Shown piece by piece: positions 17,181 to 31,282 of a stretch of 64,000 bases of DNA (position 1 is the first letter of the stretch; each line of letters begins with the position of its first letter). The translations under genes were made by a program, and so were the position numbers. The notes under the pieces are model-generated. The model did not search any database. It had not been told where the DNA came from and worked only from the letters and a program-made list of their open reading frames with translations. The DNA comes from Diploscapter coronatus. Lineage: Eukaryota; Nematoda; Chromadorea; Rhabditida; Rhabditidae. The stretch covers positions 19,305,201 to 19,369,200 of the forward strand of contig OZ038422.1 of assembly GCA_964036155.1 (NCBI GenBank), given 5' to 3'.

Positions 17181-17432
17181 CTACAATGACTGACTCAGGG
17201 ACTCAGACATGGGAATTATTATCGTTGTTAGAGCTGTAAGAGCTGTGTTATGCACGATTGACATCACCAGAAAAGGTAGGCCAAAAGCATTAAAGGGTTG
17301 AAGGAATTGGAGGAATTGCTGCAGGCGGCAGGGCATAGCCCCCGCAATTCGGCAGCTATCGAACTCATCCAACCGTGTTTCTGGTGCCCAAGGTGCCTTT
17401 TTGTCTTCTCCCAGAATACTTACCTGCTTCAC
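17181..17432 (-). other. Open segment with paired cysteines, possible exon
   Basis: A minus-strand open segment encodes TRLDEFDSCRIAGAMPCR followed by LQQFLQFLQPFNAFG and a hydrophobic stretch. A consensus donor at about 17424 and a possible acceptor at about 17382 would make a 43-base intron, within the range of introns here. The two cysteines seven residues apart next to basic residues resemble disulfide-bridged peptides. No signal peptide or start codon can be connected to it, so it may be only intron sequence of the small secreted-peptide gene. Low confidence. Confidence 0.2.
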
Positions 17433-17881
17433 TTACTCACACTTCCATGTCATTTCCGAGCACAAAAACTAACCGAACAATTTATCACGAATTACTTATT
17501 TATTATAAGGTAAAAAATGATTACGATAAAAGCAACTTGAGGCGTGGCAAGATAATGTGAGAAGACAGACGCTATTCCCGTAGATCCCCGATGGATGATC
17601 AATGTAAACATGAAAAATGAACACGACATTCCAAAGATGACATTCAAAAAGGATGCTATATTTTAAGGTCCTCACAGAGAGAGTTGGCATGACGTAAATT
17701 CTCCTTATTAACCACAAGGTTGGTTAAACTTGAGTAGTTTCGCAGAATAAATATAAGATGCAGTTAAATTACCTTATAACTTCGGAATGTCGTAAAATAT
17801 GCGTTAAAAGTACCCTATGATTGATGAGATGATAAAATTATGGTTATCGGTTATGAAATTGCAAGAAAATGCAATCATGAA

Positions 17882-18902
17882 TTATGCATTTGGTAGTTTA
17901 GTCAAAGTGTCCACGTAATCTGCTGATATCAAATAATCGAGCACAAGACCTACGAAACTTCGCTGCTTTGCTTCGAGAGCATTTGGCTCTTCAGGTTGGA
18001 AATACCTAGAATGCAAAAATACTAATATTTTAAGAAACTGGGTTTCTAACCATCCTAAATGTTGGCTACATTGTTTGCATAAACAAATCGTCCACGACAT
18101 ATCTTTGAACCATGAAGAATCAGCTGATGCCTGAACACGAAATATTCCATATATTATTCGACGCTTATTCAAGTATATATTGCTAAACCGATTTAGTTTA
18201 AAGCAGGAATGTTCGCGGTGCGGAAAAAATCGTACCGCACCGCAGCTCTTCCAAAATTGCGCACCGCGAACATCCCGGTTTAAAGTTGAAATTATTTTCT
18301 CCTAAACTGTATTGCTAAAAATGAAAATATTTAGGGCTTCAGACTGAAGCGTATATTTAATCCTGAAAAAATCGAAGTTGAAATTGCGTTTAAAGAAAAC
18401 TAAATAAAAATCTAAACCAGTTTTAAAAATATATCGTAGTAAAAATTTCGGATGATAATGATTTTAGTATAAATAAATAAAATATTCATTATCAATTATA
18501 GTCAGTTATTAAACAAGAAAATGTCACTTACTTGTCCGTGAAATTTCAGATGAGCAGTTTTTGCACCGAGTACATGGAACTTTTCACCTAAACTTATTAT
18601 TATTATTATCATTGAAATATAATTATTATTTCAGACCTGCAGGATTTTTGAATACATTGATAGTTACATTTTTGCCAGCTACAGGAAATTCATAATCGTA
18701 GAGAGCGTTGATAGCCCCTGTCGTATTCATCAGCTCTGACTGTCGAGTTATAATTGCTCCGCATTTTCTGCACAATAGTTCTCCGACGTGTCGAGATATT
18801 GTTGAAATAGGCAATATCCCTTAAAATTAAACCGAACTAACACTTTCTCATTTGAAACTTACATAATACGACTGAAGTTAGAAATATTCCATTATTGCGC
18901 AT
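17882..18902 (-). CDS. Secreted CULT-domain protein (cereblon ligand-binding fold)
   Basis: Five exons join in exact phase: 18863-18902, 18637-18819, 18532-18587, 18051-18130 and 17882-18005, giving 160 residues. Residues 1-22 (MRNNGIFLTSVVLWILPIST and on) form a signal peptide. The rest is a single CULT domain: zinc-binding pair CRKC near residue 30, the N-terminal strand region, then SSWFKDMSWTICLCKQC and QHLGWYF, ending FVGLVLDYL. The three tryptophans (SSW, SWT, LGW) match the aromatic cage that in cereblon binds thalidomide-type imides and cyclic imide degrons, and the two CxxC motifs match its zinc site. No Lon domain is present, unlike intracellular cereblon. Family knowledge: secreted one-domain CULT proteins exist but their role is unknown. 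A TTTTAG acceptor abuts the ATG, suggesting trans-splicing. Intron 2 uses a weak GTCTGA donor and intron 1 a weak TTTTAAG acceptor. Intron 3 carries a small foldback. Confidence 0.85.
18195..18288. repeat. Short palindromic repeat in a CULT-gene intron
   Basis: AGGAATGTTCGCGGTGCG on the left is the near-perfect reverse complement of CGCACCGCGAACATCCC on the right, with an internal ACCGCACCGC segment. It lies in the intron between CULT exons 3 and 4, is GC-rich relative to its surroundings, and is probably a small foldback transposon remnant. Confidence 0.6.
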
Positions 18903-19780
18903 CTAAAATGTTTTGTAAGAAATAGTGGATATGGTCATTGAATGAGAGTCAATATTCATGGCTTAATTGAACCATTACCTTTTCACCAAATTATCCATAA
19001 AACAATTTATTATTTTTTTTATTTTTCCTGTGTTTAGCAGAAAATAATTTCACTGAAATATGAAGAACTAAACATAAAAAATAAGTGCGGCTAGCGCAAC
19101 AAAAATAATTCAATGAGGATAATAGCATCCAAGAGAATTCAGACAAAATTTCAAAAACTAAAAATTTTGGATGAGGATTGGAGTTTGAAAGAAAACTTTT
19201 GATAGGATCACACTATCATTATTGTGAAAAATTTTGCTCAACAATAATTTCGAGCAACATAAATAGGTAAAAAATCATCTCTTCCTCACGATATTGTTAT
19301 GCAAAAATTTTCAAAGTATGAAGCCTTGATAGAATTGGATATGTTTACTACATATTGACAAATATTATGAATTTTATCCGATTAAAGGTTGAATAAAATC
19401 AGAGATTCAGAGATGGGTAAATATACATTTTGTTTGCCAATTTGTAGCGAAAATAATTACGATCTGACGACAACAAAGCTCGCTGTAAATTTTAAGGGGA
19501 AATTTGATCGCCTCTGATCCCGTTTGATAGAATTTGAACTATGCAAATTTGAAGGAATAAGAATCAAAAGACATGTTTGTAGGAAGAAAGCCAGGATAGA
19601 TCAAAGAATCGGTATTTGAAATGCGGCTACAATAAAATCAAAGATAATTTGAACGATGAAAATATTGATAAGCAAATGAGAAAATTATGCAGTGAACCAA
19701 GTGATGAAGGGGACAATTGCGAGAGGAGAAATGCTAACAAGAGTGAATTTATTGAGAGAAAAAGGATAAAGATAATAAAT
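18903..19780. other. Intergenic spacer between the CULT and AT-hook genes
   Basis: AT-rich, stop-dense sequence. Both flanking genes are on the minus strand, so this holds the AT-hook gene's 3' UTR and the CULT gene's promoter. A TTTTAG just before the CULT start codon is the only signal noted. Confidence 0.45.
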
Positions 19781-21882
19781 TTAAAGGCGACGACGCTTCT
19801 TGTCGTCTGGATCCTCCCTGATATATCGATTATCACTCTAAAAATGAAGGAGATGAATAAAGTCGCACGAAAATATCCTTACATCTTGAAGGTAAACAGA
19901 AAATGCCCGCACTTGCTCGAAGTAAGCACCGATCGACTCGTCAGGGACCAAATCCAGCATACGCTTCAGGTCTCGATACGCATCCTTCTACAACTTTCAT
20001 TATTTTGATAAAGTATTCTAAGAAAGAAACGGAATTTCTATTCCGATCATCTTCATCGAGATTCATTTTTATATTTTCATTCGATTCCGGATTTAGAAAA
20101 TTTGAGAATGATTTTTCATGGTTATATCTTTATTCATTCGCTATTCAAAATTCCTGAGAAAAATTAGATTTCATACATTGACCGTTCCAGAAAAATATAC
20201 AAATAGTGGATTCTAATAATTTTTACCATTGCCGAATTTCTAATCAGACCCAAAATTCCAGAATCTCAACCACTACCTTCATTTCAAAAATTAACGACGT
20301 TTTTTCCCTTCAAAGTCGATATCAGTCAAATAATATGTATTCCTTTACAAAGTTAGTGAAATCCTCCAAAATTAGAAAAGGCTCTCAACTGTGGCTCATT
20401 ATTATTTTTCAAAAACTTTCGAATTGATCGAGTCTTGCTTAATTTTATATTCCGAAATTCTGGGAAAAATTTCAATTTCGTCTTCTTTTCATAGTGCTAC
20501 AAATGAATTTATCCCTAGTACGTTCAGCAGCAAGGTTCATATTTAAAATCAAGTCTGTAATCTGTAAAAAAAAATAAATAAAATACCCTGTGTTTGATGT
20601 TGGACAACTTGACATTGCCAGGCAGAGACAGAGGAATCGGACAGCTGAATCGTTTGCGAGGCAGCTCGAAAGTGTCCGAGTACATGGTGGAGGGCTTCGA
20701 TCGCTTCGTCGATCCATTCTTCCTCTCCGGTTTCTCGGGCTTGTCGGGTTTTTCTTTCTCAGTCCTGCAACTTCCGCTCATTTCATATTCCCTGTCAATT
20801 GCTTCTTTACTTGACAGCAGTTTCCTTCTCCTTCTTGACCGATTCGTTCGACTTCTCCTTCGTCGTGCCCCTCGGTCGGCCTCTGCCTTTTTCCAGCGGT
20901 TCACTAACAATTTTAACAATTATTTTCGGGTAAGAAACAGTGAAAATTTCGATAAAGTCGACTGAGAAACAAATAAGAACAAATTTGCATCTTCGAGAAT
21001 TTTTTCGCGAAAATAGTACCGATTAGGGCCGTATTTCCTAGGCCTGCCCCTCCTGTTGAGCAGCATCTCCTCGCTCTGCTCATTTGCCTCTCCATTTTCA
21101 GTTTTTGCCTCCTTCGCTCTGCCCGTCTCTTCCGATTCAGATTTCTCCATTTTCACGGATTTATTCGGTTTTTCCGTTTCTATGAGCACTTTCACAGACA
21201 GCGGACTGAAATCTCCGATCATCGTTCGGGTAATGAAGTGGAAAGGTCGTATAATTGCACAAAATTAATTATTGAATGGGCTCGTTTATCTACGCAATAT
21301 TATAATTTTTCTCTTTCAAGGTAAAATTTTAGGAGAAGCAAAAATGCTAAGGTTTGAAATCGCGTTGGAGACATTTTTGGTGAATAAATGTAAATTGTTT
21401 GGAGGTTTGAAAATTTATGAGAATATATGATTTGGATAGTCTCTAGCCTCGACTATCCACCCGTACCTATTATCAGGACTTTTCTTGCTGGATCGACTCC
21501 GTTTGCTGCCCGTGGATTTGACAGATTCGTCACTCATCCGTTTTTGCTTCGGCGATTTCTCGGACTTGTCCGCGTTTTCATTCGTATATCTGACTGGTGC
21601 TATCGATTTCCGTTTAGATGATCGATTTTTGCCTTCAGCCGCGTCAGGTTTGGTGACCACTCCATTCAGGACAGGTTCGGCTTTCGCCTTTCTCTGGAAT
21701 ATTTTTGGCTGCCTTATACCACCCTTATCAGATAAGTTCCGAACCTGGTATCTCGTACGTTCCATCTCCTTCATGTCGTGAATGATTCGTGCGATTTGCA
21801 CCTTTATAGTATCATCCCCTGATTTATCACGCCGCTCAGATTTCGACCTCTTCGGCTTGTTCTGCACCGGGCTCAAAACCAT
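19781..21882 (-). CDS. AT-hook nuclear protein
   Basis: Six exons close in phase: 21467-21882, 21020-21205, 20811-20903, 20587-20764, 19883-19987 and 19781-19837, giving 344 residues. It starts MVLSPVQNKPKRSKSERRDK and is rich in Lys, Arg, Ser and Glu. Two AT-hooks are clear: NRRGRPRKYGPNR at the end of exon 2 and KGRGRPRGTTKEK in exon 3. These GRP-core motifs bind the minor groove of AT-rich DNA. The C-terminal part (exons 4-6) is less biased: FELPRKRFSCPIPLSLPG, then DAYRDLKRMLDLVPDESIGA, ending DDKKRRRL, and may be a small folded domain I cannot name. A second possible 3' end exists: an exon at 20472-20566 (ITDLILNMNLAAERT and on to a stop) also joins exon 4 in phase, so alternative termini are possible. 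Chromatin-associated by inference. Confidence 0.75.
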
Positions 21883-22784
21883 TTAATTCCACTGCATACA
21901 GTCGACTATTCCTGTCTGAAATTATTACTTAACACCATTGAATAGACTGCTACTTGTTTCAATCGGCGAAAAAATTATTGACGCGAAAATAAATGAATAA
22001 AAAATGGAAGTAATTATAGGCCAAAACGAGAGGCGCGAAAAAATCGATTTTCCACTTTATTGTTTGACGAGGAAAAAATTCTCTAGATCGGATATATTGG
22101 GTCGAATTTTTTTGCATAAGAAAAATAAATAAAATTATAAAAAATGCACGAAATAAAATTCGAAGAAGTGTTAAAATGACAAAAGCGCGAGCTAAAAGGA
22201 CATATGCGATTGAAGGGGAGAAAGGGGAAGGGGAGGGGAGGAAAGGGAAGCGGGAGAATGGATGGCTGAGGGAAAGGAGGGAATAAGGGAGAAAGAAGAA
22301 GGGAATGGAGATGTGACTGGGACTGCGGGTGCGAGTGCAAGTGCGATTCGGCTATGGTCTGTGTCACTGCATTGCAACTAGAGGGACACCAGCCCACACT
22401 CACCGTACTCAAATAACCCACATCTACACACATTTAGGACTTACGGTTCAGGCAAACTTAGACACAAATCTTCATTTATCTAGCACTTTATTACCAGAAG
22501 TAATCCTAAATAGATTTTTGAAAATATTAATTGAGAATATTCATAAAAATAGTGAACACCATAACTTTTGCTCTCGAAATTTAAGAAAAGATCAATTGCG
22601 CATGATGTGATTGTGTGTGTGTCAGCGCTTTTCATTTACCTTGAATGGATGATAAGAATATGTACAAATTAATTCGACTCTGAAATTACACAACAATAAT
22701 TGTGCAATTTACACTTTATGTGCGTACCAATATGTGAATGATAATAAGTAGATAGTTATAATAAGTGGATGAAGCCTATTATTA
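21883..22784. other. Spacer between the AT-hook and KCTD genes
   Basis: The sequence contains a strong plus-strand purine tract (about 22205-22310, GGGGAAGGGG-type) and otherwise AT-rich DNA. Both neighbours are on the minus strand, so it should hold the KCTD 3' UTR and the AT-hook gene promoter. The 116-residue Pro/Ser/Leu frame across the purine tract looks like a composition artefact. Confidence 0.45.
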
Positions 22785-24930
22785 TCATTTTTTGAATGGT
22801 TGTTGGTATAAAATGTGAGCGATTTGTGTAGTGTTGTTTCTGAGTGCAATCAATCCATTTTCCCTGTCTTCTCTTTGCCGGGTCAAGTCGTTGATTTCCA
22901 TTTGAAGCATTTCTTTGTAGCGCTCGATTCCAAAGAAATCAGCTTCTCGCTAAAGTGAATAAATGTTTATCTGTAAAAATTACAATATGCTTTCTTTCAA
23001 TGCATATTGCTTGCACAATCAGGAGCGTTTTGATATTTTCGAAATTCGAAATCCAAATTTAATTTCACTCCGACTCAAAATCGGAGTCGAAAACTATCTC
23101 TATTAGTTCACTATTTAGGAGTTCAAAAATGTCCAAGATCTGAATCGGAAACTCGTAATATAAATCTCACAAAAATTCGAATTTTTGGAACGAACCAAAA
23201 CTCTATTTTTCAATTCAATGACATGACAAGTGTCTAAAGAAAACCTCGATGAAGAAATTATCTTAATTCAGAACTACGTTAGGAAACACTTTCTCGCAAG
23301 AAGGAAACAAATTATAAGGGTTAGGCCGCATGAACATACTCATAGTTACTATACTAGGTTGGTTCATAAGTTCTGCCCGATGACTTTTCTAAAGTATTTT
23401 GAAAACAAGTAATATTAAAACGGGGGTAACTCTAGTTATTGAGGAGCATTTGTTCTATTAGTCTATGGAACTTATTATCATCTTCCTTTTATTTCTAGTG
23501 AGCAGCTAGAGAAAGTGTAAAAACTCCCTATTTAGAAGAGCAAAATTCAACGAAATTTCGATAGTAATAATTCTAAAACATAATTTAGCGTCTAAAATCT
23601 TGATTTCGATTTTTATATTATGTAGGTCTCCTACTTATTATGCCCAGATTACTTCAACTGCTAGCCTTCATTTTGGTAGAGAAATTTTATCTGGAAAATC
23701 GTTATGTCGAAAGATGCATTTCGAAATTAAATGGATGGTAATTCCATTCATAAGAGGGTCGAGTATTCAGTAAGGTACGCATTCAACAGCGATAGTCCGT
23801 GAGTATGTATGGGTGAAATATTTTTGAATTAAGTTCTGTCTAAACAAAGTTACGAATTTTTCGATTTTATGAAAGAGCCGCAATAGAAATTCGTTAAAAT
23901 TGACAGGAGTAATCGCAAGGGGTTTCTGATGATCGCACTCCCTAGGTCTTTCCAATTTCAGCATGGTTAATTCGTCTCATACTCAATGAAATCACTTATT
24001 TATTCGTATTTGTGCAACTGTTATTCAATTCGGCAGTGGCTATATGAAGATTTTAGTCCATTTTAGTATCGTATGGATGATTTCCACAATTATCACTTAC
24101 TACTAATTGCTTCAGAAGTGGGATATCTTCCGGGAGAACCGTATTCTGGCCATCTCTCATGTATTGCAGAACATATCGGAATAGCTCTCCATCTCTGTTG
24201 ATGAATATAGTGCCCTGATCTTCCTAGATATAATCAATCATTCACTCATTCGCATCTCAATCCTCACAATGCATCTGTTCCGATAGAGAATGAATTTGCC
24301 AGAGGCGGGATGAAGCCTCAGGAAATTCTCAAAGTAAGACGATTTGACTTGTCCTATTGTCTCTACCAAGGTTACATAACTGAAATTCAAACGAGGTAGT
24401 TAAAATTAAATGAAGTTCAGGTTTATAGCGAAATGTCGCTGAGTTTGAAACAATTTTTGGAAACTTTCCATTTTGTTTCGAGGAAAAAGAGTTCAAAGTT
24501 CGATTTCACTGGACCTTGATGAAGATCATATGCATGCTTAAGAATTAAGTTCAATTTTTTAATTGAACCAATGAACCTTCTAACATTTTATAAGTATCAT
24601 ATTAACTGAACTTGTAGGCCTAAAATAATGATTTGATGTGTTGAAATATTTATAAGATTGAATTTTCAGAATAAAGGTTCTAAATGTTGAGCATAAAAAC
24701 AACTTACTATTTGCCTCCAACATTCAAATGAATCGGACGTATGCCTGAGCAGAGAATTGCGTTGTTGTGAGAAGCCTGTGATACGAAAGGCGATTATTTG
24801 CGAGGAAAGATGAATGATTTCTGACCAGCCCATTGGATTGCAGACCTAATCCCATCGACTGCTGCTGCTGCTGCTCATAGGGGATCATCGTGTTGAATCG
24901 AGTGTCTCTTCGAGATCGAGGAGGATCCAT
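22785..24930 (-). CDS. KCTD-type BTB/T1 tetramerisation-domain protein
   Basis: Four minus-strand exons: about 24711-24930, 24270-24378, 24100-24226 and 22785-22950. The first encodes MDPPRSRRDTRF, a short Gln run, and then enters the BTB fold at RPIHLNVGGK. The following exons give TIGQVKSSYFENFLRLHP, GTIFINRDGELFRYVLQYMR, LPEDIPLLKQL and READFFGIERYKEMLQMEIN. The HLNVGGK, FINRDGELFRYVL and READFFGIE motifs define the T1/KCTD BTB domain. Family knowledge: KCTD proteins form pentamers or tetramers and act as cullin-3 adaptors or modulators of G-protein and GABA-B signalling. The C-terminus is short (ending QQPFKK), so it belongs with small KCTDs. The last intron is 1.15 kb and holds repeat fragments. 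Which KCTD subfamily is not decided. Confidence 0.85.
23345..23370. repeat. Mariner-like terminal-repeat fragment
   Basis: The stretch around 23354 reads TAGGTTGGTTCATAAGTT, which resembles mariner-family terminal repeats. I did not find a matching inverted end nearby, so it may be a solo or truncated end. It lies in the last KCTD intron. Confidence 0.3.
23915..23957. repeat. Dispersed repeat related to an element in the adenylyl cyclase intron
   Basis: GCAAGGGGTTTCTGATGATC followed by GCACTCCCTAGGTCT is about 80 per cent identical to the reverse complement of 38055-38090 (GCAAGAGCTTTCTGACGATC, then GTCCTCCCTAGGTCT). The shared 35 bases indicate two copies of one repeat family, one in a KCTD intron and one in the cyclase gene. 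Confidence 0.6.
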
Positions 24931-26403
24931 TCAGATATAGTCGATAGGTCGAATGAATAAATGTAGAATTGGGAATGTCTGAGAATCAATCAGATAAGCA
25001 CTGGCTCGATTTCAGCCTGCAAACAATTTATTTCCTTTGCTGCTCTCTCTCCCTCTCTGCTCTGATATTCTATATTTCATCTTTTCCCAGCTCTTTTATT
25101 GCTTTTTGCCTTTTCGGTTTGCCAGTGAGCGCTATGTGCAGTGGCAATTTGAAGTGATAAGCCTGCCTAAGTAGTCGCAAAACGTTTCGTTACCTTTCCT
25201 TGTTGGCCACTAGAAACTCCCTGCGTAGTTTTATATAACTTTGACTCCGTTTAATTAAAAATATCAGTCTTCATTATAACAAAAATTACTTCACCATCAA
25301 GGTTGTAGAATAATCGATTTGAAAAGGTTACTATCTGACTTTTATTTAAATTTTCGAGGTATTTTCAGATCGAGTGTCCATAAACAAAGTTGTATCTTTC
25401 CAATATGATATTGTACAACATGAGACAAAGTTTTTTCAGTGTTTTAAAAATGTAGGAATAATAATAAAGCCCAATTTGGTATAAGACGCTGTCCCTATAA
25501 TTATCGAAACTGTCCGGATCAAAAATTTCAGAAAGACCCCAGATTGGGTTTTTTTATGTTAATTATATTCGACTTGAGAATAATGATTTCGAGCTTCTTT
25601 TTCCGAATTTTTCAAGTCATTCTACACCCCCGAAATCTATATCAGAAGCACCAGCTCGACGAGCTGAGTCGAATGGTGCATACTGAATTATGATTGATGG
25701 GGAAAGTTCGTTGACCAACGACTGTAGTGGTGCGAAGCGAGGGGGAACGCTTTCCAAAGAGAGCTCGACGAAAAAGTTTGGCAATAGAACATGTTTTCTG
25801 ATGCGAAGGCGAGATAGCATTAAGAAGAGAAAGTTTTTTTTCTCCATTCCTTCGCAATCGGTACTATAATTTTTTATATCAGCCACATAATGGAGTGCAG
25901 TCTTCATCATTTAAATTTTATGATGCACTAGTTTCGATTTCAATTTAACTTGTGAAAGTAAAATTTAGGTGATGCAAAATTGACCAAAATTTAATAAAAG
26001 TGATCAATTTTTTGTTAACTTTATTCATCTTCTAAATGAATTTCGAATACATCAATGGTTAATATCCCGAACGAGTAAATGAAAATATGGCAAAGATTCA
26101 TTGGAATTGAACCCTAAATGGAACATCGTCATGAAATAATCAAACCTGTACTAAAAACTGGGTTGAAGAGAAGAAAATTACTCGAATGGATTATGTCTTA
26201 GGAATAAAATGTCTAATCTAAACGATATAACAAGGAAAATCTAATGAGCATATGAAATTAAAGCAGCATAAAATGTTAGCAAACTAATAAGCTACTGTAA
26301 ATGAAAATACTGAAAGTCTCCGACGATTAAAAATTCTTATGGGATATGGATCTAAGCGAATTTAGGATTTCTCAGAAAAAGCGCTATAATAAACGAGTTG
26401 CGT
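24931..26403. other. Region between the KCTD and GMP reductase genes
   Basis: About 1.5 kb of mostly AT-rich DNA. Near 25030-25060 is a CT-rich tract just upstream of the KCTD start. A minus-strand open frame at 25617-25910 is listed separately. No other exon is supported. Confidence 0.4.
25617..25910 (-). CDS. Possible small protein, unknown
   Basis: A 97-codon ATG-initiated frame (MMKTALHYVADIKNYSTDCE to DIDFGGVE) with mixed composition, unlike the low-complexity frames nearby. A second minus-strand frame over the same bases (containing SIAKLFRRALFGKRSPSLR) is also open, which weakens the case for either. No motif is recognised. It might be a single-exon gene or an exon with unseen partners. 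Confidence 0.2.
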   Translation of the reverse strand: MMKTALHYVADIKNYSTDCEGMEKKNFLFLMLSRLRIRKHVLLPNFFVELSLESVPPRFAPLQSLVNELSPSIIIQYAPFDSARRAGASDIDFGGVE

Positions 26404-28644
<2,241 letters not shown>

Positions 28645-29944
28645 TTTCCTGAAAGAGCAAACTTGAGAAGGAAAACATGAAAAAATTGGCATCAAATGAA
28701 ACTTGGGTTAATTCGAAAAAAAATTTAGCTAGATAGAAAGGATAGATGGACAGATAAGCGAGAGAGCATTCTCGAATGTTGAATGCACGAAAAGTTGTAT
28801 GATTCGCTCGAACGATATTTATACGAGATGGGGAACAAGTTGTATCAGAGCCAGTTGGTGATGTTTTGCCATGGGAAAGGAGCAGATAAGATATGCGAGA
28901 TGGAGGAATGGACAAGTGAGAAGAATCGAAGACAATAAAAACCGACGGGATATAAAACACTTGAAAAATTTGAATGCAGCGCAACGAGTGGTTTTTCCGA
29001 GGCATATCTTTCTCGAAAAGTTCGAAAATTGTGTTAAAAATGTGATCGGAAACTTGATGATAATCCTGCTATTTTATACTTTGAAGGAGAATTTGATTTC
29101 GAAATGGGTGTTTATCGAAATCCAGAAATTTTTATCCACAAAAATTTTCGAAATTCAATTTTTAGGAAAAAAAACGCGACGTTCGAAATTTTAAAAAAAT
29201 ATTCGGACGATGATTGGAAATCTTGAAAATACAATGGCACTAGCTGAATGCGTAGATCATTACGGATAAAAATTCGATAAGTGACGAGGTTGGCCAGAAA
29301 TTCGAGAAAATGTCGAAATTTTGATGGATTTATCGCGGTCGAACCACCAGCAACTTGCTCGTTTTTCAAACCATTCGCCCGCTCTTCCTTTCTCTTCGCC
29401 CCGCCCCTTTCTTGCATTTCTGCAAAAAGACGACGCATTATTAGCCGGTTCTTGTTTAACGATTTTAGGCCAGCATTTCTGCATTGATCCATGAAAATCT
29501 GTGATTTCCGAGCTTTTCCTTCATTCTTTTCTGCTTCGGAATATCCTAAAATTATCCTTTACCCATAGGTTATGCGTCCGTATCATGGAATCCTAAAACT
29601 TGAATGATTTGACCGAGTTTTTCATTTATCATTTTCTCTGTCGAAAAACTAAAATTTAGATAATTTTCGACAATTATCTTTCCTGCTCGATAAATTTTAC
29701 TTTTACGGACAAAATTTGTCAGTTGGATTTCTAACAATTTCTGTTCTTCCCTGGCTTTTTCTTGTATAAATCTTTTACGATAATTAGACTAATTATCTCT
29801 TCTAGGTAATTACTATGAACCGTTATTTTAGCCATCTCGTCCATCATTTATCTTTTCTCATCTCATGAAATTTATAAATTATTTTTGCATCGAAATCACT
29901 ATTTCGTCGAAGGTTTTCATAATTTCGTTTTCAGCTCGATCAAA
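28645..29944. other. Intergenic region between GMP reductase and uL13
   Basis: A divergent 1.3-kb spacer that must contain both promoters. No exon is supported; the overlapping open frames on both strands around 29112-29492 are low quality. A pyrimidine-rich stretch immediately before 29940 (TTTCGTTTTCAG) is a likely trans-splice or 5' UTR acceptor for the ribosomal protein mRNA. Confidence 0.5.
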
Positions 29945-31084
29945 ATGGGTTTGTTCAACAAGGCAGTCGTGATCGACGGAAAAGACCATCTGCTGGGCCG
30001 TCTCGCCTCGGTCGTGGCCAAGCAGCTCCTTCAGGGAGAGAAGGTCGTCGTTCTTCGGTACGCGAGACATTGGCTTATTCGAGAATTTTCCTGGACATAG
30101 ATATTCACGCTTGCCATTTTCAGCTGCGAGGAGATCGCGATCTCGGGCAATTTCCACCGCTCCAAGCTAAAGTACATGTCGTTCCTGAGAAAGCGCCTCA
30201 ACATCAACCCAAGCCGCGGCCCGTTCCACTTCCGCGCTCCTTCCAAGATCCTCTGGAGAACTGTCAGAGGTATGAGTGGGGGTTCTTTTAGAGATCGTAT
30301 CAAGCACTCGAACCATACAAAAGTGGATAGATAGGATAGGATAGCAACTTTCTCTACAGTTTCTCATGATTTGAATTGGTTTGAATGCTTGGTGTAGTAA
30401 CTTGAAGTATTAGTGCTATCATTTCATTTCTTCGTTAACGGATTGTCTCCTCTTCAGGAATGATGCCTCACAAGACCCCGCACGGCAATGCAGCCCTGAA
30501 GAACCTGCGCGTCTATGAGGGCTGCCCCCCGCCCTATGACAAGGAGGCCAAGTTCAATCTGCCCAGTGCCAATAAACACCTCAGGCTGCTGCCTCGTCGC
30601 AAGTCCTGCACTGGTGAGTTTTCAGCATTCAGAATACCGGAACTAAAAGAACGTGTTCTAAATTCAGCTGGAATGGCTCTACATAAATTTTCACAAATTC
30701 ACTAAATTTTATAATCGATATTTTATCTTCAGTTGGTCGCCTTTCGCACGAGGTCGGATGGCAGTACAAGGATGTGGTCAACAAGCTGGAAGCCAAGAGA
30801 AAGGTCAAGGGTGCCAAGTACCACGAGCAGAAGAAGGCTCTCCTCAAACTCAAGGAGCAGGTTTGTGATTTTTCAGTTTTACTTTCTCGCGAAACTCCTT
30901 ATTCACCATCTCCTGACTCTAAAAGTTGGCATCTTTAAAATAAAAATAAACTTCAAATGCGAACAGATAGCATATGATGATGCATTATTCATTATTCATA
31001 AATTTAATTCTTCAGGCCAAGAAGAACGCAGAGAAGAAGGTGGCTGCCTACCAGAAAGTCATCGAGGGCTACGGCTACAATTGA
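29945..31084 (+). CDS. rpl-16: Large-subunit ribosomal protein uL13 (RPL13A)
   Basis: Five exons close in phase: 29945-30057, 30124-30269, 30458-30613, 30733-30860 and 31016-31084, giving 203 residues, exactly the usual animal length. It begins [20 protein letters not shown] and contains the uL13 signatures [37 protein letters not shown] and [20 protein letters not shown]; the basic C-terminal helix ends in VIEGYGYN. It is a structural component of the 60S subunit. Codon use is GC-richer and more biased than in the neighbours, as expected for a highly expressed gene. A TTTCAG lies about 10 bases before the ATG. It heads a same-strand series with the next gene starting 198 bases downstream. 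The symbol follows C. elegans usage for uL13. Confidence 0.97.
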
Positions 31085-31282
31085 TTCATTTGTTTGTGTT
31101 TTGGCAAGAATAACTCATTTTTGATTTTTGTTGATTCTTTTTGGCTCCTTCGCCAGGACGAATAAATTGTTTTTGTTTAAATATTGCTATGAATTCATTA
31201 GAAGATGGTATATCTATTCCATTCGAAAATACGGAATGAATGTGAAAGTTGTAATTTGTAAATTTGCAATTTGCTTGTTTAG

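Noticed and set aside
17410..17430. ATACTTACCTG, identical to the U1 snRNA 5' end
   Set aside because: It is simply the reverse complement of a perfect splice donor on the minus strand; no U1 stem-loops follow.
28698..28715. ATTAACCCAAGTTTC (minus strand) resembling the SL1 leader
   Set aside because: It lacks the GGTTTAATT start, a following donor and an Sm site; a chance match upstream of the GMP reductase gene.
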